Below are positions 11,801 to 23,800 of a stretch of DNA of 64,000 nucleotides, one piece after another. Origin of the DNA: Fereydounia khargensis (lineage: Eukaryota; Basidiomycota; Ustilaginomycetes; Urocystidales; Fereydouniaceae); assembly GCA_026413255.1 (NCBI GenBank), contig JAOCZO010000010.1, forward strand, positions 1 to 64,000. Direction: 5' to 3'. Numbering within the stretch: position 1 is the stretch's first letter; every line of letters begins with the position of its first letter. Position numbers and translations under genes: made by a program. Below the pieces are notes generated by a model. That model searched no databases and was not told where the DNA came from. It saw only the letters and a list, made by a program, of their open reading frames with translations.

Positions 11801-14800
11801 TTCTGATCTGCTTGACTGTGGAGATGCAGAGGCTTGGATACTTTTCCGAACAGGATCCCTGACCACAAGCTCGGTGCAGATAGTTTCTCTGTTTGTAAGA
11901 GACGTCAGCTGATCCAGCATGTCGCAAACGTGGTCCAGGAACATGCGGACGGTACTGCCGAGTCGATGTCCGGAGCAGGTGGCTTTGAGAAGGAGTCCGT
12001 CCGAAGATGGAGTTACTACAAGGCTTAGCAGCATCTCAAAGTCCATGCTGGTAGCCAGTTCCATCATGTCGATCGGAAGGTTACCTTGTACCTCGGGTTC
12101 CGTGGCACTTGCAAGGCCCTGATATGTGAGAGTCATGTCAAAGAGGCGCGTTCGACCCATACCGAGCAAACGTTGAATCGCAGAGAGGCCAATTTGTTCG
12201 TGCACAGCGGCTTGTGTTGTCTCTGCACCGAGACGTCGAACGAATGAGCTGACAGTCTCGCCTGGCTGAAAAATGACACGCAGCGGCACGATTGCTGTGC
12301 AGGGTCCAGCGATACGACTAAGGTCCAAGGCATCATGACGCAGCCTTCCCGAGCTGATCGAACCAAAGAGAATATCGTCGTTTGCCTGATAGGCTCGTAG
12401 GACCAAAGCTACACTTGCCTGTAGCGCGGTGGATGCCGTAATCTGCGTGTCTTTGCAGAAAGAGGACAGGTCACCTCGCCATACTGACTCGTGTACTTTA
12501 GTGTCACGGTCACCAGCGCTAAAATCAGCTTGTACAACACGTCTGAGCTCTGACGGTGGCCATCGGAGAGGCGAGAACGCCTCGAGCTTTTTCTTCCAGA
12601 AATGAGCTGCATCTCGAATGCTCTGGTCACCAGTAACCGCCTTTAGGTAAAGCGAGTAGGGTGCAACCTTGAAGGGGCGTCTGATGTCGTAGTAGAGCTG
12701 TGCCAAATGTGAGGAGAGCAGATTGAGTGTATAGCCATCAAAGATGGCATGGTGCATCTGGATGAGCACCCTTGTGACGCTACTCGATTCGACGTAAGCG
12801 CGGACAAGCGTCTTTCCAGTCTCGAACCGAAGGGGTTCGATTTGCCCAAGGCAGGGAGTTTGTCGCATCTCCGAGGCAGCTCTGACAAGTGGCGCATTTG
12901 GCTCAAGTACCACCTGCCAAATACCGTGACTTGTTGAGAGAAATACAGTCCGTAGGATAGGATGGAACGCCACGAGGCATGCCCACGCTTTCTGAAGCTG
13001 AGAAAGTACGACAAAGCTAGGTAGCTCTCCAACCATGCTTGTCACGTACATGGAATCCCGGTCAGAGAGGCCGATGCTCACCAGACCCTCTTGCATAGGA
13101 CTACAAGGAAGCACATCTTGAATGTAGTCCGGCAGAGTGTCTGAAATCTGTTCTGCACAATATCTTTGCGCTTCTGCTTTCGACATGCTGACGAGAGAGA
13201 ATGGCAGGATGTCAGAGTCCGCATCGCGGTCATCTACCGTGGCAGACTCTCTGAGATAGTCGGACACTCCTCTCAGACTGGACCGACCCAGAATCACCGA
13301 GGCTGGAACCAAGAGACCTTGAGCACGAAGAGCCGCTGAGAGCTTCAGGGCGAGGATGGAATCACCTCCAAGAGAGTAAAAGTCATCATCTACACCTGGC
13401 CTTTGTTGGAGTCTGAGGACCGACATCCAATGTGTAGCCAGCTGTCTATGAATGCTGTCGTCGTACTCAGACCCGCCGTGACCACGTCGAGACTTGTCAC
13501 GGGTCAGAGGAGTAGGAGAAGGCGGAGGATTGAAAAGCCGTTCATCGCCATTCTCTTGATGTAGCCGGTGCAGAGAAACAAGCTTACGGCGGTCGACTTT
13601 TCCATTGGCGTTGAGAGGAATGTCACTGATGGGAAGGAAAAGAGAAGGAATCATGTAATTGGGCAACGAACGCCCAAGCTGAGCTTTGATGCTGACCACG
13701 ATCGGAATAAGCTTGTTTGGATCCATATTGGTCGCTTCTTTGCGGCAAGCTAAGAAGCAAACAAGACAATCCTGAGCCTGCCGATTTACGCTCTTGATGC
13801 ATACTGCAGCGTCGATGCTGGGAGGGAGAGCGCGCATGATATTGTGCTCAACATCCTGCATCTCAATTCGATATCCTCTTAGCTTAGTCTGCGAGTCCCT
13901 TCTTCCATGGAAGAGGATGCTTCCATCTGCAAGCCAGCTGGCTATATCGCCGGTTCGGAAGGCAGGGTGGCTTGATGAATTTGTAAAGTTCGTCATATAA
14001 GATTGGGCCGTTAGGTCTGGCGATGCCCAGTAGCCTCTCGAGATCTGAGGACCACTGATAATGAGTTCTCCCGGTTCACCAAGTCCACATTGCCTGTTCC
14101 CGCTGTATATGTAGGCTTGCTGCGTTCCGAAGGGTCTTCCAATGACCCTGACATCGGATGTTGGCTCGACTCGAGAGAATGTGGCATAAACGGTAACCTC
14201 GGAAGGGCCATACGCGTTGATCAGAATGAGTTGGCTTGCAAGTGAGTCTCGAACTGCAGCTGTCAGAAGGTCTCCTGTGCTGAATGCGACACGTAGCGAG
14301 GGAACTTGATGAGCGTCGATAAATTCCAGCACAGCCGGAGTCGCCTGGAACAGTGTGGCACTCATTCGGTTAAGGTGCCCGACCAAATCGTCGAGCAACT
14401 CTTCCCTCGAGATGAGGCAGACAGTACCTCCAGAGAGAAGCGGCATCCAGATATCGTATACGATCATGTCAAACTGAGGACTTGCGAACACGGCGGTTCG
14501 TAGTGCCTTCCCGTGAAGTGGATTCGCTTCTCGACTTCCCTCGATGGCGTGAAGCGCCATGCCATGCTCAACACAGATTCCTTTGGGGCGACCTGTAGTT
14601 CCGGTTGTAAAAATGAGGTAGGCCATTTTTTCACGTCGAGAGTTGCTATTCATGGCCGTTTCGAGCGCATCGGCCATCGATTCTGGAGCGTATGTTGGCC
14701 CGTTGTCGTCGTTGCTGCTTACTTCCATGACACGCAAATTCTCAGCTTCGGAAAGGGCGTGTCTGGCTTCTCTTCCTAGCTGATCATCGATGAAAAGCAA

Positions 14801-17800
14801 GGTGATTTGTGCATCTTGCAGTATCATTGATGTGCGCTTGATTGGGTGAGACGGATCCAGAGGTACGTAGGCCTTGCCAGAAAGGAGAATTGCTACAACA
14901 ACCGTGACCATGCTCGGTGTTTTGGACATCAAGACACCCACCATTTGAGTCGGATGCGAATCTATTTGCTTTGACAACCGTAGCGCTTTCTTGACCAGCT
15001 CCTCATACGTGACGAAGTCATCATCTTTGAGTTGAAGAGCAACTTTTTTCGGAGTCAAAGTGGCCTGCACAAGTAGAGCCTGAGCCAAGCTTGAGCAGTC
15101 TTTGAGATTGAAAGCAGTGCCTTGGGCTGTTTGACCTTGACGTCCTTTGTTAAGCCGATCCGCTTTACTCCAACGGTCTACCTGTCTTTCCTCCTGCCTG
15201 GACAGCGATTTCAAGTCTCGCGTTTTGGCTTGCTTTGACAAAGTGAAAAGACTCTCGAGTGCTGCGTAAAGTCTGTCCAAAAGCAGACTCAGCTCAGCGG
15301 ATGAGTTGTCTTGACTGTCTAGGTATGAGCATTCCAGCAAAAGACCCCCTTTGGAGGGAGTGACCTCAAGCGTTACTCGGTTCTCCATCTGCATCGGCAG
15401 GTGTGCGTCGTCTTGACATAGATTGAAACTGTCTCTGCACATCTCTCGGCTGCTCTGTTCAAAGTCCTGAAAAACTAGAAGCACCTCGTAAACGGAGACA
15501 AAAGGAGGAATGCCCAGGATACATTTAATATCTCTGAGCGATACGTGAGCGTAGGCGAGTGATTCATGGTGATCTGCTTGAACACGTCGCACGAGTGTTT
15601 CCAGTGTTTCGTCCTCGCACAGCTTGACACGAAGTGGCACGTTTGCGACGCAGGGGCCCACCACCCCTGAAGCCGACCCAGCGAGCGTCAAGCCAGTACG
15701 TCCGGAAGAAATTACTCCAAAGAGCACATCTCTTTGGCCTGATTGCCTGGACAGTAGAATGGCCAGCAAAGCTTGTACAATCGCAGACGGCGTAACTAGC
15801 CATGACTGGCACAGCGCCACAAGATCCCTGTCAAAGTGGAGTTGTTTGAATGCTCGCCGTGCTGGGCAAGAAGTCCTTGTTGTTGATGCTGCTGATGCTG
15901 ATGGGGGCCAGCAGAGCTTCTGTGCTCCTGTCAGATTCTGTTGCCAAAAGTTGATTCGCTCAGTTTGACTCTGCGTTCCGAGGCTTGCCATAAAATGCGA
16001 AAACGGAATTAGCGTCGGCTCAGTGGTATATGAATGGTAGATGTCTGAGAGATCTTGCAAAAGAAGTCGGAGCATTGTGCCATCGTACAAGGCATGGTGT
16101 AAATGAAGCTCGAGATGTTTTACATCTCCATTGCCTCTGAGCATGGCTCGCACCCAGTGCTGTCCAGTCTCAGTGCTGCTCCATGCTGGAGCATCATCCC
16201 ATCTCTCTAGTCGATTTAGAAAGCGTGAACTAGCTGCAAGCACTACTTGCACGATAGAGTCGCTAGAAATGGAAAAGACGGTTCGGAGGATCTGATGTCT
16301 GCTGAGGAGTACGTCCCAGCACTTTGCAAGTTTTTCGTACGTTGCGTCCGAAGGAAGGGAGATGTTGAGACGACCAAGATAGGCAGATGTGTCTTCAAAC
16401 GCGATCGTGGCTGCCAGAACAGCTTCTTGAAGGGGGGTGCAAGGCAGAATGTCCTCAACATCATACTTCCACGGCGCTTGAAATTCGTTTTCCGAACGGA
16501 AAGAGGGATCGACGAGAGAAAACCTATGGTAGTCCCTGGCAACACTGCAATGTGACGCTGCTTGGTCTACGTAGGCAGCCAAGGATCGCACCGTGGGGTA
16601 CTTGAAAATGTGCTCAAGTGAGACCTTTTTCCCACCTTGCATTAACCTTGCGCTAAGCTTGATGGCCAGAAGCGAGTCCCCACCCATGGCGACAAAATGA
16701 CGATCCACGTCCATTTCACCGGGAGCTACTGAGAGTAGTTCCCCCCAAGTCTTGGCTATCATCATTTCACTTGGAGTGACAGCGATCGAATGACCTGTTC
16801 CAGAGTCGAGGAGAACATGATCATAGTTCCTATCTTGAATAAGTTGAATCCATGCTCGAAGCTTTGATTCGTCCACCTTGTTGTTGACGGTCAATGGAAG
16901 TGCCGCGATCGGAATGAAAAGGAAGGGCACCATGTAAGCGGGCAAAAGTGAGACTAGCGTGCGTGATAACTCTATGGCAATTGGTGCGAATCGTCGCAAC
17001 GTCTCCACGTTCAAATCTGCTCTCAGGTACGAATCAAGGTCGATGCAGACTGAAGAGTCACGAGGAATCAGGAAAGCTACAACGCCGTCGGAACCATTGC
17101 GCTGCTCGACCTTGAGACAAGACACATCAGCCACAAGATGGGAAAATTGTGAGAAGATGGTTCTCGAAATTTCCGCGAGCTCGACTCGGAATCCTCGAAT
17201 CTTGACCTGAGCATCGATCCTTCCGAGTAAAACGAGCTGACCGTCCCAACGCCAATAGCCCCTGTCTCCAGTTCGAAAGACACGAGCGCCTTCTGCATCT
17301 TCTTCTTCTTCCGAAATGATTGTGTTCTTCACATACTTGCTTCTTGTAAGTTCCGGTAGGCCGACGTACCCTTTCGACACTTGCTTTCCACCAATAACAA
17401 TCTCTCCCGGCTCAGCTACTGCACAAAGAGACAGCTCTTTCCGATCGGCATGGACAACGTATACGAGGTTGCCACCTAACGGTTTTCCAATCAGACACGT
17501 TACCTCGTCTGCATGCACCTGACCCGAGGTAGCGCTGACCGTAATTTCGGACGGTCCGTAGGTATTGAGCAACTGGAAATCGCTCGCAAACGAGTCTCGA
17601 ATAGAAAGTCGCAGTGGTTCGCCTCCAGGAAGGATAGTTTGAAGGAAGGGAACGCGGTCAGTGCGGATGAGTGATAGTACAGTCGATGTTGTCTCGAGGA
17701 ACGTTGCAGCCTGTGAAGCGATCATTCCACCCATGTCCGAGAGGTAATGATACTTTGGGGCAAGACACAGCGTACCTCCGCTCGTCAATGTTGAGAACAT

Positions 17801-20800
17801 GTCCCAAACACTCATGTCGAAGCCGAGTCCCGAGAATCCGAGTGTTCGCAGATACGAGCCTGCAGGGAACACATCCCTGCTCGCTGAGATCGAGTGCACC
17901 AACTGCTGGTTGGTCACGCAGATTCCCTTGGGACGACCGCTTGTTCCCGAGGTGAATACATAGTATGCAGGAAGGATTCGTGATGGTACTGGCAAAGGTT
18001 CCAGAGAAGCGGACTGATACTGGGACAAATCTTCAACGGCGTGAATCGGAACCGCTGAGCCATCTGCTCCAGAAAGTAGGTCCTGCGCTTTGTCGAGCAT
18101 CAATTTACTCGTGATAATCCCCAGCGGACGTGAGATTTGTAGGATAACTGCTGTTCTGGTGGCTGGATGTTCGAGATCGATTGCAACGTACGACTTGCCT
18201 GCTTTCAACACGGCAAGGACGGTTGCAATCTGCTCAATGCCCTTCTCAAGGAACAAGGCGTAGGGGCGCTCTACAAAATCACCGGTTCTTTCTCCCAGGG
18301 GCTTCCCGATTTCCGTTGCTAAGATAGCATGTGCCATCTGAGAAGAAATATGATCCAGTGATTGGTAAGTGATGAACTCGTTCAACTTGTACTGGACTGC
18401 AATCTTGAGCGGTGTCGCTTGAACCTGTGCTTGGAACGCTGTATTCACGGAGCAATGACGTAGGAAAGCAACTTCTTGGGCAGCTTTGGAAGTGCTTCTT
18501 GATGTACCCCACTGTTGCACCAGCTTGCGTTCATGTTCCGACGACATTGAGATCGATCCGAGTTGCGCGTCTTCAAGAGACTTGCTCAGCTCTAGAATAT
18601 GAGACAAGGTATTGCAGAGGTGCTCAAGGAGATGATCGACCTGATGACGATCAACAAGAGGCTCTCTGAATCGGCATGTGAGCTCGAGGCTATCGCGCTT
18701 CGGGTCCACAATCAGGTTGATGCCCGCTTCCATGGACATGTCAACTTTGCCAGCAAAAAAGTCCACTTCGGCATTCAAATCAGTTTCGCTCATGCTGGTG
18801 TCGATCAGGCCTTGGTATGTGAGCATCACGGTGCTCAGTGGACCGCTCCCAGCCAGCCCTGATGCTTTGCGAATGTTTGCCAGGCCGTAATGCTCATTTG
18901 CAATGCACTGCTGTGAATTGCTGTGCAGTTCGTGCAGCGCCTGACGCAGTGTCACAGAAGGGCTGACCTTGGTTCGTAGTGGAAAGGTGGAAACGCAGGG
19001 CCCTACCACAGACTCTAGGCCAATACTTGCAAGCTCGGAACGTCCTGATGAAACAATTTGCAAGATGACATCTGCCTCGCCCACGTACCTCGAGAGAACG
19101 AGCGATAAAGCGAGTTGAAAGATTGTGACGGGTGACACCGAGAATGTGCAAGCGACAGTGTGCAAATCGCCAGCAAACGTCGCTGTCCGCTCATTTGTCC
19201 GTGAGGCAGTGGAAGATGCATACGAAGTAGCTGATGAAGATAAATCAGGCCACATCAATGCCTTGCCGCCCTCAAGGTATCTTGCCCAGAAAGACTTAAA
19301 TTCCTCCTGGTCCTTATTACGCTGCCACTTGACGAAGTGATTGTAGGGGATTGAAATCAAATCTGAGGTTCTGGCTCCTTGAATGAGTTGGTTCATGTGC
19401 TGCGAGAGAATTGTGATCATGCCACCATCATAAAGAGCATGATGAATAGTCAGGATGAAAAGGGACGTGCGCCCATCTTTCACAATGTCAGCCGCGATGG
19501 GACATTGCCCAAGCTCAAAATCGACCGTCATCGCAGAGTCCTGTTCGGCAAGATCGATTTTTGCAGCCTTTGCCTGTTTTGCTTCAGGCTGATAGACGAC
19601 CTGCATAAGCCCATGATTGCTAGACATGAAGGCGGTCCGCAGAATGGCATGCTTGTTCACGAGCAGGTTCCATGCTTGCGCGAGAGAAACTAGATCGACC
19701 TTGTCCGGAATCGGTGTCTTGATCGTTGCCATGTACATACCGCGAGACTCTTCACTCTGCAGTGCGAGCGAAACCAGCGCTTCTTGCAGTACTGCAGCCG
19801 GTAAAATATCTTCAACATCGCTCTGAGCCACACCGAGCTGTTTGGCAAAGTTGATGTGAAGGTCGACAGCTACCTCTGGTGGAAGTAGTGAGAAAGTCTG
19901 ATATTCCACCATCTCATGGATGTTTTTGATCGGCTTGTCATCCCCATTGATCCCAGAGACAAACATAGCTTGCGCAGCCAACGTTGGGTTGTCAAAGATC
20001 GATCGAATCGTGACGTCGGCTCCGTTTCCCCGGAGCAATGCCGTGAGGCGAATGGCAAGCAGAGAGTCGCCGCCAGATGCAATAAAGTGATCCGATGGCT
20101 TGAAGCTCAAAGCTGGCCGGCCTAGAACTTGTTGCCACGCTTCCGCCACGACTTGCTGCGCTGCTGTCATAAGTGGAGGCCCCGAGTCAGCTGACAGGTC
20201 TGCGATGTATTCTTGAATGCGAGAGTCTCCCCTCTCGGACTCTAGATCTGCGTAAATGGAGAGGAGAAGAGGGCGATCAATTTTGTTGTTGATCGTGTAC
20301 GGAACTCTTGATATTGGCAGAAGAAGCCAGGGAACCATATAAGCAGGGAGCATGCCATGTAGCGTTTCTGTCACCGACCGAGAGAAGGCTGCAAAGTCTG
20401 GTATTTGCCCGATCTTTGGAACGATGAGAGGATTACCGTGGAGCTCTGGCATGAAAAGAAATGCTACTAGCCGTTCGTGATTGTTGACATCACGCATTTT
20501 GAGGCAAATGACGCTGCGCACCCTTCCTTCACTTGAGCAAGAGATCGCATTTTCTATTTCGGCAGGTTCAACCCGGAAGCCGCGTATCTTGATCTGAGAG
20601 TCCAGCCTGCCCAGAAGCAAAAGGTGACCATCTGTGGTCCACTTGGCCAAGTCTCCCGTGAGGAACATGCGCTCGTCATCTTGGCCGGGGTTGAAAGGAT
20701 TGATTATGAACGAGCTGGCGGTGGCTTGGGGTAATTTAAGATATCCTCGAGCAACTTGGGGCCCTGCGATAGCCAATTCGCCCGCCTGACCAATGCTACA

Positions 20801-23800
20801 GAGCTCTGCCTGGCAATTTGTGGCGCGCCTCACAATGTATACCCGATTCTTGCCAAGTGGACGTCCTATCAGGTTGCAAGGCGAATCGCGACGGATTCTC
20901 GCGGAAATGGCACTGACTGAGATCTCTGATGGGCCGTACGTGTTCAACAACTGAAATTCCGACGAGAACATGTCCTGGACAGCCAAGCTCATGGGTTCGC
21001 CACCGGGGAGGATCGTTTGCAGGAAGGGAACTTGCGCAGGGTCCAACATGGCCAACACGGTCGACGTTGTCTCTATGGTTGTGGCAACAAACTTGTCGGT
21101 CACGTTGGTCAGGTCCAGGAGAAGATCCGTCTTGGAAGCTACACAAATAGTGCCACCCTGGGTCAGTGTTGCGGCCCAGTCCCAGACGCTGAGGTCGAAT
21201 GATGGGCTTGAAAAGGCTAGTGTGCGTCCTACAGGTATCACCTGGCGACTTGCTGCAATCGATTCAAGCAGGTTTCCATGCTCTACGATAATTCCTTTAG
21301 GCTCGCCAGTTGTTCCGGAGGTGAATACCATGTATGCTGCTGAATACTTTGACGCGTTACTCAAGACTTGGAGACCAAGACGCCTCGAGTTGGGATCGTT
21401 GTCGTCGTCATTATGATTGTCAGCAAAGCCGTCGTCAATGCAGACTATCTCTATGTCTTTTCCGTAATGCTGGATAAGTTCTTCGCAATCTTGTAGGCAA
21501 GCACGTGAGGTGAGGATAACGGTGGTGTCTACTTGGCTGAGGATTCGAGCTTTCCTCTGTAGTGGATGCTCTGAATCAAGTGCGACGTAGGCTGCATTCG
21601 ATTTCAAGATACCAAGAATTCCAACGTATAGATCAATGTCTTTTCGAAGAAGAAAGGGGACTGAGGACCCATGGACACCGAAGTTGACCAGCCGGCTGGC
21701 GAGTAGATTCGATTCGTGTTCTAGCTGCTCGTAGGTGATAATGTTACCGTCAAGTGACTGTACAGCTACCTTGCGTGGAGTCTGTTTTGATTGGGCTGTG
21801 AAAGCTTGATGAATGGTGTTGAAGCGAGACAAGTTCTCATACTCGGCCGCTCGATCTGGTCCAAGCTGGGTATGGCACCAATCCTCCAGCTGCAATCGAC
21901 GTTCCTCGTCACCGATGATGCGGAGAGAAGAAAGGAGCAAGCTCCCAGAATCAAAGTCGACAAGGAGATTCAGGGCTGCACCGATTCGCTCGAGAAGCCT
22001 CAGAACATCTTGAGGATCAGCTTCGGAATCTCTCGTGAATGTGGTCAACCGAAGGCCCTCTTCGACCGGATCGACAAGGAGGTTGACTCTCGCTTCCATT
22101 TCCATATCTGTGTTTGAGCTGAAAAAATCAATGTTGTTCTGACCTATCGCTTCTTGACGACCTTGAAATGTCAAAAGAATTGTTGAAAGCGGTCGATCAG
22201 ACTCGAACCCTGCCGCCTTACGGATGTTGGAAAGCCCAAAGTGCTCGTGAGGCAAGCATGTACGATGCATCGTTTCGATCGATTTCAGACTGTCAACGAC
22301 CGAATGCGAATCTTCCAACTTGATCCGTACCGGAACGGTTGTCACACACGGTCCCACGACTTGCTCCATCCCAGTGACTTGTGTTAATGCGGAACGGCCA
22401 GACGAGACCAGGTGGAAGAGAATGTCTTGGTCATCGCTGAGAGAGGCTCGTAGTGCCAATGCTAGCGCAAGCTGGAAGAGGGTGACCGAAGACACTGCGT
22501 GCGTCGATGCACTTTGCTTCAGATTCCCTTTCCACGAATAGTTCGTCTCGCGAGACGTACGAGAGAATCGATAAGCTTGTGCTGTCTGACGTGATGACAA
22601 TGGCGCACTTGGCCAGTCCAGCTGCTTGCAGCCGGCAAGATACTCTTTCCAAAACACAGCAGAAGATTCACAGTCAAAATGTTTGAGCCAGGAAACGAAT
22701 CTGCTAAACGGTTGGGCATCCAGCTGACTCCTTGGATCTTGGCACAATATCCTGAGATGATCAGAGAGGAGATGAAGCATCTCTCCATCGTAGATGCTGT
22801 GATGGATACTGAGCATGAGCGTCAGACCAGAACCATCCTTCCTGTTTGCGGTGAAGGCTGTGACCGGGCAGGTTCCCAGACGGAACTCAACCTGTTGAAT
22901 CGGCCCCTGGCTGTGTCGTAAAGTGGAAATTCGTGTTGCCTCTTGAGACGAAGGTGAATAGACGACCTGCAAAATTCCCTTGCTGCCCATCACAAATCCT
23001 GTTCGGAGGATCGGTGTTTGGGAAACCAGTGCTTTCCAGCCTTGACCCAAGCCATTCAAAGTGATAGTCGGTGGGAGAAGTACTTGCATATGTGCCATGT
23101 AGAAGAATTTCTGCTCTTCACTTTGCAGGTTGACGCTGATGAGAGACTCTTGCATGGGTGTAGCTGGGTACATGTCTTGTACCTCGGCAGGATCGATTTC
23201 CGCTTGTTGGAGAACATCAGATATTTGATCGTCGGGGCTGATCAGCTCGAACGGCTGTTGTTCAAACACCCGGGAGCTGTGAGACTCGTGTCGCTTTTGG
23301 TCTAGCAGCAGTGCCTGTGCTCGAATCGTCGGTGCTGAGAAGATATCGGGTACTGAAAGAGACAAACCTTGCTTTGCTGCTTGTACGCTGAGCCTGATAG
23401 CCAATAAAGAGTCGCCTCCGGCCGAGTAGAAATGATCATCGAGTGCAAACGGTGAGATGGTGGCACAAGTTGAAGTAGGCCTTGCCAAGGTAGCTGCCCA
23501 TAGTTGTACCAATTTCCTCTCTGTCTCGGTCGCATCGGATAACAGCTGCGCCTGCTGGGGCCTTCCAAAGTGATTGTGCCTTTCCAGACTCTCCATTTTT
23601 GAATGGATGTTTCGAAGTGTCACGAGATCAACCTTGTGATTGAACGTGCTCGGTAGCTCAAAGAGAGGATAAATGTAGGAGGGTACCATATACGATGGCA
23701 ACATCTCTTTAATCCTATGAAAAATTCTGCGGGAAACCTTTGCGAATTGCCCATAATCTCCATCATTGCTATCTCCGGCTCTGGGTGCACCGTCAGGATC